From an uncultured Nannocystaceae bacterium (GTDB taxonomy: Bacteria > Myxococcota_A > Polyangia > Nannocystales > Nannocystaceae), in contig CALKDV010000113.1 in NCBI GenBank assembly GCA_938084085.1, positions 1 through 5,531 on the forward strand: a stretch of 5,531 bases of DNA, given 5' to 3'. The position numbers and the translations under genes were made by a program. Below the pieces are notes generated by a model, which made no database searches, was not told the origin of the DNA, and worked only from the letters and a program-made list of their open reading frames with translations. How positions within the stretch are numbered: position 1 is the stretch's first letter; each line of letters begins with the position of its first letter. Of the stretch, positions 1 through 5,531 are shown piece by piece.

Positions 1-246
1 GTGTATCTGGTAGGGAACCGAGGCGTCCGCCCCTACCGGATCCTTTTCGTGTCCCTCGCCTACGTCGGCGCCACCCAGAGTCTGGGCGTTGTCATCAGCT
101 TCTCAGACGCCATGGTGGGGCTCTTGGTGATTCCCAACACCATCGCGTTGTTGTTGCTGTCGGGGCGCGTCCGCGAGATGGCAAAGGAGTACTTCGCCGC
201 CCTTCGACGCGGGGATTTTGATCCTCGTTCGCGCGACGACAGCTAG
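1..246 (+). CDS. Alanine/glycine:cation symporter (AGCS family), C-terminal fragment
   Basis: This is the last 81 codons of a sodium- or proton-coupled amino-acid symporter of the inner membrane; the 5' part lies outside the window. The frame is open from the first base, so the GTG at position 1 is most likely an internal valine codon, not a start. The peptide follows the end of AGCS (AlsT/DagA-like) proteins: a tyrosine and short basic turn, PYRILFV leading into a hydrophobic helix (about residues 11-34), then a Ser-Asp turn and a second helix holding the family-typical IPNTIALLLLSG (about residues 36-54), and a charged cytoplasmic tail with EYF. Family members are usually 450-550 residues, so about 80% is missing. 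It ends in TAG and converges on the HTTM-like gene 18 bases later. The family call is recognition of conserved sequence; the substrate (alanine or glycine) is inferred from the family. Confidence 0.88.
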   Translation: MYLVGNRGVRPYRILFVSLAYVGATQSLGVVISFSDAMVGLLVIPNTIALLLLSGRVREMAKEYFAALRRGDFDPRSRDDS

Positions 247-264
247 CGCCACCGCGTCAACCGC

Positions 265-1794
265 TCAACGAAAGTCCCCCACCGCGGCGCCCTCCGGGGG
301 GCGCGAGAGGGAATAGAGCAGCTCGCCCACTGATTTCGCGTCTCCCGGACCGAAGACGCGAAGCTCGACGGTCGTCATGTCTGGGACACCCTCGGACCCT
401 GTCCAGGCGCGCCGTGCGAGGTCTGTCAAGAGCGCTCGCCGAGCCCACGGGTGACGCCGCAGTCGATCCGTCGCGGACCACGAATCGTCGCTCGCGCATC
501 CAGCGTCCGTCGTCTCCTCTCGGGCCTCAAGCGCGGGCGCGAACAGATCGATCTCAACGCCCTCGGTGGAGAGACCGACGGCCTCCACGCACAGCGCCTC
601 GGCGGCGGTTTGCCTCGCCTGCGCGGGAGCTACCCAGGCACCACGCCACATCACAAAACTCCAGCGCTGCCACGCGCTCGCCTCCCCCGAGTCCTCACCT
701 CGCGGCGCCATCCTCCCGGGCGCATCCGTCTCCATCGTCTCCATCGGCGTCCACATCCGCGGCGCGAAGAGGCCGTCTGCCCCGTGCCCCTCGTAGCCCA
801 CGAGCCCGAGGACGCTCCCGGCCACGACCGATCCGAACACGGCGACGCTCGCCCACACCTGCCATCGGGCCGGCGATTCGAGCGCGCAGGCGTCTCCGTG
901 CGGCGCCGGGTCTCCCCGGAGAGGACTCGGGAGACGCGCGAAGACGGCCGGGTCGAGCCCCGCCAGCGCCAACACCAACATCCAGCCGATCCACGAGCCA
1001 TGCCCGCCGTCGACCCCGCACACGAGCACCACCATCATCCACACGAGCGAGCCCACAGATCGCGCCCACCGAACGCCGGTCCAGCCAGTCCAGGCGATGG
1101 CCGACAAACACAGCGCGCCCCCCAGCACGACGCGCAACAAAGTATCGCCGCCCTCAAGCTCCCCCCCCACGTGCCAAGACGCGGACCCGAACACGCCAAA
1201 CAACACCAGGGCCTGAACCAACAAACTCCCCACGATGAGCGCATTAAAGGTCACCACGCTCCTTTTCTCCCACAGCGCGCCCCTGCGCTCAGGACCCGCC
1301 CCGCCGAGGGCCCACCGCGCATCGAGGGGCATGGTCCACAACAAGACCATCCACCAAATCACCGCGCCATCGAGGACGCTCAGCATCAACGGCTGCCTCG
1401 CCGCGAACGCGCAGGCCCCGAGCAGCGCGACGACCATCGCCCCGCGATAGAAGATCCCGAGACCAATGCAGAGGTAGCTCACCGCTAGCGCCCCCACGAA
1501 GACCGTCACATCGCCCCCCTCGTGCAGCCCCAAGAGGAGCCCCACCGGGGGGACGGGGATGGCCGTGGCGGCCGAGACGTCGAGGGTGTCCGCCGCGGAC
1601 AGCAAGAGCGCCGAACTCGGAGACGGGAGGGCGCGGGGGCCGTACAGCCACTCCCACTCCCCGCAGCGACGGAGCAGATCGAGCAACAGCCACACCGCCA
1701 ACCCCACACGCATCAGCGCCAGCGCGCGCGGGTCGAGCCCCGCGGCCCTTCGTGCAGCGGAGGTCTCCCCGGACGGCGTCGCGTCGCGGGTCAT
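265..1794 (-). CDS. HTTM-domain (gamma-carboxylase-like) multi-pass membrane protein, downstream member of a pair
   Basis: A 509-residue integral membrane protein. Near its N-terminus GLDPRALALMRVGLAVWLLLDLL (residues 19-41) matches the usual opening of HTTM domains: an Asp-Pro turn, LAL.R, then the first helix ending in LLDLL. Further hydrophobic helices lie at about 95-115, 118-132, 138-155, 180-204, 219-238, 245-282 (probably two) and 312-333. RQPLMLSVLDG (133-143) followed by LLWTMPLDARWAL (151-163) fits the HTTM segment where an Arg-Pro/Asp pair precedes a helix and a wall of the form P-x-x-x-W/S. A soluble tail (about 340-509) contains FAPRMWTPM, WQRWSF, VEIDLF, a basic helix LLTDLARRAW and TTVELRVF. 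The ATG start overlaps the TGA of the upstream gene, with GGAGG 10 bases before it, so coupling is likely. HTTM relatives include animal gamma-glutamyl carboxylase and bacterial SdpB. I see no basis to claim carboxylase activity. Substrate unknown. Confidence 0.72.
   Translation of the reverse strand: MTRDATPSGETSAARRAAGLDPRALALMRVGLAVWLLLDLLRRCGEWEWLYGPRALPSPSSALLLSAADTLDVSAATAIPVPPVGLLLGLHEGGDVTVFVGALAVSYLCIGLGIFYRGAMVVALLGACAFAARQPLMLSVLDGAVIWWMVLLWTMPLDARWALGGAGPERRGALWEKRSVVTFNALIVGSLLVQALVLFGVFGSASWHVGGELEGGDTLLRVVLGGALCLSAIAWTGWTGVRWARSVGSLVWMMVVLVCGVDGGHGSWIGWMLVLALAGLDPAVFARLPSPLRGDPAPHGDACALESPARWQVWASVAVFGSVVAGSVLGLVGYEGHGADGLFAPRMWTPMETMETDAPGRMAPRGEDSGEASAWQRWSFVMWRGAWVAPAQARQTAAEALCVEAVGLSTEGVEIDLFAPALEAREETTDAGCASDDSWSATDRLRRHPWARRALLTDLARRAWTGSEGVPDMTTVELRVFGPGDAKSVGELLYSLSRPPEGAAVGDFR
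287..304. terminator. Possible GC hairpin near the convergent gene ends
   Basis: GCGCCC (287-292) and GGGCGC (299-304) form a perfect six-pair stem around a six-base loop, 40 bases past the symporter stop and inside the last codons of the HTTM-like gene. It lacks a T-run on either strand. It could help termination or protect transcript ends, but a hairpin of this size is common in GC-rich coding sequence. Confidence 0.22.
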
Positions 1795-3377
1795 CGTGCG
1801 AGGTCCTCCCTCGGGACTAACGCGACCCGCTCCGGGGAGTCACGGGTCCCCGTGTACACCACACGACCGTCTCCTAGCTCGAGTGACGTGCTCTTTGTCC
1901 GACGATATTCGCGCAGCTCGATAGTCTCAATGCACGTCGCGTCCTGCACCCCACCCTCGCAGCTCGATCCTCGATCCTGTCCGCTCCACACCATCCGTTC
2001 GAGTTCGATCGCGCCGTAGGTGTACAGGTGCTCATAAAGCCGCGCCAGCGCGGTCTGCTCGCGCCGTCCCCGAAGCCCGATCGGTTCGACCAACCCCGCG
2101 GTCGGGGGCGCGGGCTGTTCGCGTTTTCCCTCGTCCAATTCCTGCCACGCCGCGTCGCGCCACCGATGCCGTACCCCCGCGGCGGTCGTGCCGAACAAAG
2201 ACACGCGCGCGGTCACAACCTCCAGGTGGGGCCAAGGCCCAACGGCGACAGACACCAGCCGAGCCGAGCGATCCACGCGAAGGAGCGCGCCCCGCTGCGC
2301 ATCCTCTTGGCTCGTCCATCGCTGCGGTGGCGACCTTGAATCAACCGGCGCGCGCTGCCCTGCGGCCGCGCCCACCATCATCGCGACGAGACCCAGCGTA
2401 AGCGCGAGCCCTGCACACTCGCGGACCAAGAGGCGAGCGCGCCGCTCTGTCACGGAATCACGGGGCGCACGCGAGCGCTCCTTCGCCGGGTCTTCCCCTC
2501 CGTGTTGCAACCCCGCGACCACCGCGATCATCGTCCACCACATCACACAGGTCGGGACGACCAAGGAGGAGACGAGCGCGCTCACCAAAAGCAAAGCCCC
2601 CCCGACCTTGCGCACGATCCCCACCTGCCACGGGCAAAACAATGACACCGCCCCCACGAGCGCGAGGCCGTGCAAGACTCCAGACAACGAGTAGATTTGT
2701 GACTCGCTCCACAACAGCGCCGCGTCTCCCAGCACCGAGAGTTCGATCCCCTCCCGCACGGCCACGCCGATGGACGCGCCGTCACCGAAGGGGAGTCGTA
2801 TCGCCTCGTCCAACCGCCCCGACGTCAAACAACAGGCCAGGATCCCCACGGGGGCCACCCACGCCCACGTCGTCTGCACCCTGCTCGGGCCCCATCGCCC
2901 CGCGCGTCCAGCCGTCCACGCGTCCACGGAACCCCGCATCCCGCACGGCGACACCAACACCCACGCGAGCGCTGCGAGCCCAAAGCAACCCGCCGCGTCG
3001 ATCGCTGCAGGGTGTCGAAACACGAGTCCCATCTGTAAGACGAGCAGCGCGACCCCCGCGGGTTTGGTCACGAATCCGAGGAGGAACAAGAACCCCGCCA
3101 ACGCAGCGCACCCGAAGTACGCCTGCATACCTGCGGCCGAGTCGATGCCAAGCGCCACCGAGGGGAGCGAAGTCATCGCGAATGTCCGCCCGACCGCGTC
3201 GCTTAGGGGCGACGGCTTGGACGTGAGCAGGGGGCTCAGGTACGCGCGGGTCGCCAAATCAACCAGGAAGATACCCGCGATCATCACCCGAGCGACCGCC
3301 AGCCAGCGCGTGTCCACCGACGTCAGCGGATGGTACGCGACCCTGTCGAGCCATCTCCCGAGTCTGGCGAGTTCCAC
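1791..3377 (-). CDS. HTTM-like multi-pass membrane protein, upstream member of a pair
   Basis: A 528-residue integral membrane protein that appears to be a diverged relative of the next gene. After a short amphipathic start, VDTRWLAVARVMIAGIFLVDL (21-41) gives the HTTM-type first helix. Other helices lie near 84-103, 104-120, 127-145, 169-187, 231-248, 257-290 (two) and 320-340. FRHPAAIDAAG (120-130) followed by VSPCGMRGSVDAW (142-154) resembles the conserved HTTM stretch that normally ends in a Pro-Gly turn and Ser-x-Asp. FGDGASIGVAV (197-207) is in the place of the usual W-x-DGTA segment. The tail (341-528) is soluble, with paired cysteines Cys473 and Cys482, and a helix-strand pattern LARLYEHLY ... 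IETIELREY like that of its partner. The start is GTG, preceded in frame by TGA; GGAG lies four bases before it. A stronger ribosome-binding sequence further upstream does not fit this start. Function unknown; the family call is less certain than for its partner. Confidence 0.62.
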   Translation of the reverse strand: MELARLGRWLDRVAYHPLTSVDTRWLAVARVMIAGIFLVDLATRAYLSPLLTSKPSPLSDAVGRTFAMTSLPSVALGIDSAAGMQAYFGCAALAGFLFLLGFVTKPAGVALLVLQMGLVFRHPAAIDAAGCFGLAALAWVLVSPCGMRGSVDAWTAGRAGRWGPSRVQTTWAWVAPVGILACCLTSGRLDEAIRLPFGDGASIGVAVREGIELSVLGDAALLWSESQIYSLSGVLHGLALVGAVSLFCPWQVGIVRKVGGALLLVSALVSSLVVPTCVMWWTMIAVVAGLQHGGEDPAKERSRAPRDSVTERRARLLVRECAGLALTLGLVAMMVGAAAGQRAPVDSRSPPQRWTSQEDAQRGALLRVDRSARLVSVAVGPWPHLEVVTARVSLFGTTAAGVRHRWRDAAWQELDEGKREQPAPPTAGLVEPIGLRGRREQTALARLYEHLYTYGAIELERMVWSGQDRGSSCEGGVQDATCIETIELREYRRTKSTSLELGDGRVVYTGTRDSPERVALVPREDLAR

Positions 3378-3403
3378 GTGGCTCCATCATACATTGGAAC
3401 GCA

Positions 3404-3411
3404 CCTCCTCC
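3404..3411 (-). promoter_or_regulatory. Strong Shine-Dalgarno-like sequence not matched to the annotated start
   Basis: The coding strand reads GGAGGAGG, the best ribosome-binding sequence in the window. It is nine bases before an ATG at 3394 that opens only a 23-codon frame ending at 3323, and 26 bases before the GTG start of the HTTM-like gene, which is too far to serve it directly. It may drive a short leader peptide coupled to the GTG start, or may be chance. Confidence 0.4.
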
Positions 3412-3453
3412 GCTGACACATCCAACGATCCGAGGGACCAACCGTTGCCTACG

Positions 3454-4065
3454 TCACCCACGCTCGCGAATTTTCCGAGCAGGGTTTCCAGCGACGACCG
3501 CGCCTGCGGCCACGTCGCGGGTCACCACCGCATGCAGACCGATGATCGCGCCGTCGCCGATGGTGACGCCATCGCAGATACCCACCCCCGCGCCGATCCA
3601 CACATCGTCCCCAATCCGAACGCCTCGAGAGGTGACCGGCTGGGCCCGAATCGGGAGCCCCGCCGCGGTCCCATGGTTCCAACCGAAGATGTGGACCCCT
3701 GTGGCCACGCGGGTCCCCTCCCCGATCACCACGCCCTGACTCCCAGCATCGATCACAACGCGTGGATTGAGGGAGGACTCGGCGCCCACGCGCAGCGGTC
3801 CATGCAGCGTGCACTCCGCCGCGACACTCGCGAGCGGGCCGATCTCTATCTCTCGATGAGGCTCCGCGAACAGCCGGGCGCACGGCGCTACAAAACACGT
3901 CTCACTCAACCGCACCTGCTCGAACCTCCGCGCCCGCGCGTGCACCTCTCGCTGCCACGGCTCCGCCCACGCGGCGATCTCTGGCTTCGCGGCGAAATAC
4001 AGCCGCGGCATCCATGACATCCGACGGATGTGCTGCGCGCGCAGGTCCTCCGCATCGGACGTCAT
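3454..4065 (-). CDS. Hexapeptide-repeat (left-handed beta-helix) acyltransferase
   Basis: Probably a cytoplasmic acetyl- or acyl-CoA-dependent O-acyltransferase of the maltose/galactoside acetyltransferase type. From the ATG at 4065 the protein has 203 residues. The first 65 or so are helical and rich in Trp, Arg and Glu (WMPRLYFAAKPEIAAWAEPW). The rest is imperfect hexapeptide repeat, with turns such as IGPLAS, VGAESS, IGEGTR, IGDDVWIGAGVGI and IGDGAIIG, followed by the standard close VVTRDVAAGAVVAGNPARKI. The His of FGWNHGT, in a loop between coils, is the likely catalytic histidine, by analogy with the His in the corresponding loop of the family. Such enzymes act as trimers. Acceptor substrate cannot be read from sequence. 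Frame is also open upstream with a TTG at 4110 and a GTG at 4077. None of the three has a good Shine-Dalgarno sequence, and I prefer the ATG because conserved sequence begins just after it. Same strand as its neighbours, 76 bases before the HTTM-like pair. Confidence 0.88.
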   Translation of the reverse strand: MTSDAEDLRAQHIRRMSWMPRLYFAAKPEIAAWAEPWQREVHARARRFEQVRLSETCFVAPCARLFAEPHREIEIGPLASVAAECTLHGPLRVGAESSLNPRVVIDAGSQGVVIGEGTRVATGVHIFGWNHGTAAGLPIRAQPVTSRGVRIGDDVWIGAGVGICDGVTIGDGAIIGLHAVVTRDVAAGAVVAGNPARKIRERG

Positions 4066-4138
4066 CGTGGGCGCCACGTCCCACGGCCGCAGGCGAGCAG
4101 CACGCTCCAAGTTCCCGTGCCCGTGCCCGCGCTCATTT

Positions 4139-4158
4139 TGATCATTGCGGGGTGATCA
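4139..4158. repeat. Paired TGATCA hexamers at the end of the lipoprotein gene
   Basis: Two TGATCA copies (4139-4144, 4153-4158) eight bases apart can form a six-pair AT-rich stem that includes the lipoprotein stop codon. It is not followed by a U-run on the minus strand and is weak, so it is not called a terminator. Confidence 0.3.
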
Positions 4159-5005
4159 CGAGGCGACTGATCCAATCGCCCGCGACGCCCAGGGTGAAGG
4201 CCTCGACCCACCCGAGCCCCTCCGCCTTGATGAAGTTACCACCGGCGACGTAGCCGTCACCGTCACGCGAGATCGACGGGTATCCGTCGTGGACGAGATG
4301 GCAGAACATGAGGCCGACACGCGGGTACGAGAACGGCCCGTCGAGGTTGATCGGCACCTCGTTGTACGCGGTGTCCGACCCTACGAGATCAAAGCTCTCC
4401 TGGAACAGCTGCACCCCATTTTGTGGGTTCGTCGCGTTCTCGGCCAAGCCGTAGACGAAGACATCGAAAGCCGCGTTGATGCTCTCTCCACCCACGAGGG
4501 CGATGGCCCGCGACAGCCCGAAGCTCGTCACCTCTGCGGGGACCTCGTAGATGGATCCCCAACACTCATTGACCACGAAGCCGCCTTGGAAGGTCGCCTG
4601 GCCGTTTCCGGTGAAGCTGTCGTTGCGCAGTTCAATGTCGCCGTCTCCATCCCCGTCTCCGGAGGTGGTCGGGTCTCCCGTGGTCGGGTCCCCCGTGGTC
4701 GGGTCCCCCGTGGTCGGGTCTCCCGTGGTCGGGTCTCCCGTGGTCGGGTCTCCGTCACCGCTCGTGCTGGCGTCCCCATCGCCATCCCCATCGCCATCGC
4801 CATCACCATCACCGGTGGTGTCGCCTGGACATTGACAGTCTTCGTATCCTGAGCCCGCGGCGTTGCACGCTTGCCCGCCGACCTCACCGCCCGGGCAAAA
4901 ACACGCCTCGACCTTTCCAGGCGTGCACTGAGCCTCACTTTCACACGCCGCACCGCCTGCGGCGAGACCACCAAAAAGACCGGACAAGACCAATAACCTA
5001 CGCAT
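4142..5005 (-). CDS. Predicted lipoprotein with Cys-rich module, GD and DPTTG repeat linkers and unknown C-terminal domain
   Basis: A 287-residue exported protein, function unknown. MRRLLVLSGLFGGLAAGGAAC is a lipoprotein-style signal with the lipid-accepting Cys at 21 (GAAC is a loose lipobox). Residues 27-59 hold six cysteines (27, 35, 37, 47, 57, 59) in the form C-TPG-x4-CFCPGG-x6-QAC-x9-CQC, a small module common in myxobacterial lipoproteins. Then come seven Gly-Asp pairs (65-78), six DPTT units (86-115) and four more Gly-Asp pairs (116-123), a flexible acidic linker. The last 165 residues form a compact, probably beta-rich domain (NDSFTGNGQATFQGGFVVNECWGS ... WISRLVITPQ) with Cys148 and Cys235, which may pair. 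I recognise its style but no named family. The frame extends to a GTG at 5044, which would add 13 residues ahead of the signal peptide; the ATG at 5005 is preferred because it gives a normal signal sequence. Likely outer-membrane or surface anchored, by inference. Confidence 0.87.
   Translation of the reverse strand: MRRLLVLSGLFGGLAAGGAACESEAQCTPGKVEACFCPGGEVGGQACNAAGSGYEDCQCPGDTTGDGDGDGDGDGDGDASTSGDGDPTTGDPTTGDPTTGDPTTGDPTTGDPTTSGDGDGDGDIELRNDSFTGNGQATFQGGFVVNECWGSIYEVPAEVTSFGLSRAIALVGGESINAAFDVFVYGLAENATNPQNGVQLFQESFDLVGSDTAYNEVPINLDGPFSYPRVGLMFCHLVHDGYPSISRDGDGYVAGGNFIKAEGLGWVEAFTLGVAGDWISRLVITPQ
4661..4754 (-). repeat. 15-bp tandem repeat, six units, encoding DPTTG
   Basis: On the plus strand the unit is GTGGTCGGGTCTCCC, repeating in exact 15-base register from 4665 to 4754. 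The first five units differ only at one base (T or C, the third position of a glycine codon), in the order T, C, C, T, T. The sixth unit ends in G where the others end in C. On the coding strand the units read Asp-Pro-Thr-Thr-Gly, five times, with Ser in the last. Near identity at the DNA level, where synonymous sites could drift, points to recent copying by slippage or unequal recombination. The unit is a multiple of three, so copy-number change keeps the frame. Confidence 0.95.
4772..4813 (-). repeat. 6-bp Gly-Asp microsatellite, seven units
   Basis: Seven consecutive GGN-GAY codon pairs encode the first acidic Gly-Asp run of the lipoprotein. The Gly codons vary among GGT, GGC and GGG, and the Asp codons are all GAT except the last, so the tract is less uniform than the adjacent DPTTG repeat and may be older. 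A shorter four-pair Gly-Asp run follows the DPTTG units, at roughly 4637-4660. Confidence 0.9.
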
Positions 5006-5060
5006 GTCGCGAAGGTACCACGTCGCGATTTTCACGAACACCACCGGGCGCGATCCCGCG
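5006..5060. other. Intergenic gap with short dyad, upstream of lipoprotein
   Basis: The 55 bases between the HIT stop and the lipoprotein ATG hold two copies of the self-complementary hexamer TCGCGA (5007-5012 and 5023-5028), with GGTACC at 5014-5019 between them. This could fold as a six-pair stem or serve as a two-site operator. TCGCGA also occurs elsewhere in the window (about 3176 and 3464), so the pair may be accidental. No sigma-70 promoter boxes are convincing. Confidence 0.3.
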
Positions 5061-5504
5061 CTAGGCCCCCGTTGTCTGCGTGCCTATCGCGGCCTGCAGG
5101 CCGCGAGCTACCTCTCCGAGAGTGCGCTCGGTCCTCGCGCGGAGCACAGCGTGAAGGCTGCCGCCGCCGTCCTCCGCCGTCCTTGGGAAGATATGCACGT
5201 GCACGTGCGGGACAACTTGACCCGCATCCGGTCCGTTGTTGACACCCACGGTCGTCGCCGTCGCGCCCAGCGAGCTGCGCAGACCCCCCGACACTCGGAC
5301 AATTCCCTCCATGACCCCTGCGTAGCTCTCCCGAGGCAGCACCTCGAGCTCCCCGCAGTGATGGCGCGGCACCACCATCACGTGGCCATCCGCCACGGGA
5401 TTCACGTCGAGAAACGCCACGCAGTGTTCGTTCTCAAACACCTGATGCGAGGGGAGTTCGCCCCTGATGATCCGGCAAAAGACACACGCCAAATCTTCTT
5501 CCAT
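5061..5504 (-). CDS. HIT (histidine triad) family nucleotide hydrolase/transferase
   Basis: A 147-residue cytoplasmic HIT protein. These enzymes hydrolyse or transfer nucleotides from phosphoramidate- or dinucleotide-type substrates through a covalent histidine intermediate. The opening CVFCRIIRGELPSHQVFEN gives the Zn-binding CxxC (Cys7, Cys10) and the usual first strand. Further on are AFLDVNPVADGHVMVVPRHH (His49 a probable third zinc ligand) and NNGPDAGQVVPHVHVHIFPR, with the triad His100, His102, His104; His102 is the expected nucleophile. Length is in the normal range of about 110-160. The C-terminal tail (about 113-147) is less conserved and helical. The frame runs open to the window's right edge with a GTG at 5510. 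The ATG at 5504 is chosen because conserved HIT sequence begins six residues later. No clear Shine-Dalgarno site is seen. It is first in the visible five-gene minus-strand block, 55 bases ahead of the lipoprotein. Subfamily (HINT-like or Ap4A hydrolase-like) is not settled. Confidence 0.93.
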   Translation of the reverse strand: MEEDLACVFCRIIRGELPSHQVFENEHCVAFLDVNPVADGHVMVVPRHHCGELEVLPRESYAGVMEGIVRVSGGLRSSLGATATTVGVNNGPDAGQVVPHVHVHIFPRTAEDGGGSLHAVLRARTERTLGEVARGLQAAIGTQTTGA

Positions 5505-5531
5505 CGTCACCAGCGTAACACCGTTGACGCC

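Noticed and set aside
414..1488. Plus-strand open frames of 274 and 345 codons
   Set aside because: Both are opposite the downstream HTTM-like gene and translate to Arg/Pro/His-rich low-complexity peptides without hydrophobic or domain structure.
265..3377. Vitamin-K-dependent glutamyl carboxylase activity with the acidic lipoprotein as substrate
   Set aside because: The membrane proteins are only distant HTTM relatives, the conserved W-x-DG segment is altered, and the repeat is rich in Asp, not Glu. There is no sequence evidence for the reaction.
3423..3447. CAACG/CGTTG inverted repeat between acyltransferase and HTTM-like gene as a terminator
   Set aside because: Only five pairs around a 15-base loop and no following T-run on the minus strand; too weak to call.
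2770..4017. Plus-strand 415-codon open frame
   Set aside because: It runs antisense across parts of the HTTM-like and acyltransferase genes, is rich in Arg, Pro, Ser and His with no domain, and spans the intergenic gap. This is the usual antisense frame of GC-rich coding DNA.
4139..4158. Intrinsic terminator after the lipoprotein
   Set aside because: The TGATCA stem is AT-rich and short, and the minus strand continues with AAAATGAGC, not a T-run.
4661..4754. CRISPR-like array
   Set aside because: The 15-base units are directly abutting with no spacers and are in frame within a coding gene.
4528..4974. Minus-strand 148-codon frame with RPRET and MAMG repeats, and plus-strand frames with RGRVP or VVGSP repeats
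   Set aside because: These are the 15-base and 6-base repeats of the lipoprotein read in other frames; only the lipoprotein frame has a signal peptide, cysteine module and folded domain.

Overview
The window is high-GC and codes almost end to end, with no tRNA, rRNA, insertion sequence or CRISPR array visible. The best taxonomic clue is the predicted lipoprotein at 4142-5005. It joins a lipobox-like signal peptide, a small six-cysteine module, long Gly-Asp and Asp-Pro-Thr-Thr-Gly low-complexity linkers and a C-terminal domain. This architecture is typical of myxobacteria, especially the Nannocystis/Plesiocystis/Enhygromyxa group. Assignment to that group is an inference from style and base composition, not proof.

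Layout: the left edge (1-246, plus strand) is the C-terminal end of an alanine/glycine:cation symporter (AGCS family). After 18 bases it meets a block of five genes on the minus strand. In transcription order (right to left) these are a HIT-family nucleotide hydrolase/transferase (5061-5504), the repeat-rich lipoprotein (4142-5005), a hexapeptide-repeat acyltransferase (3454-4065, possibly to 4110), and two large multi-pass membrane proteins resembling the HTTM (vitamin-K-dependent gamma-carboxylase-like) family (1791-3377 and 265-1794). The HTTM-like genes overlap by four bases (ATGA) and are almost certainly translationally coupled. The other gaps in the block are 55 to 76 bases and none contains a convincing terminator, so one transcript is possible but not demonstrated.

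How the genes may work together: the HIT protein is probably a housekeeping enzyme. The HTTM-like pair looks like diverged paralogues. Each has an N-terminal membrane domain and a soluble C-terminal tail ending in a similar helix-then-strand pattern, which suggests a two-component membrane complex of unknown substrate. The acyltransferase and lipoprotein are suggestive neighbours, but nothing in the sequence links them to the HTTM pair chemically. The most interesting part of the window is this HTTM pair and its unusual start region. The expanding repeats of the lipoprotein come second.
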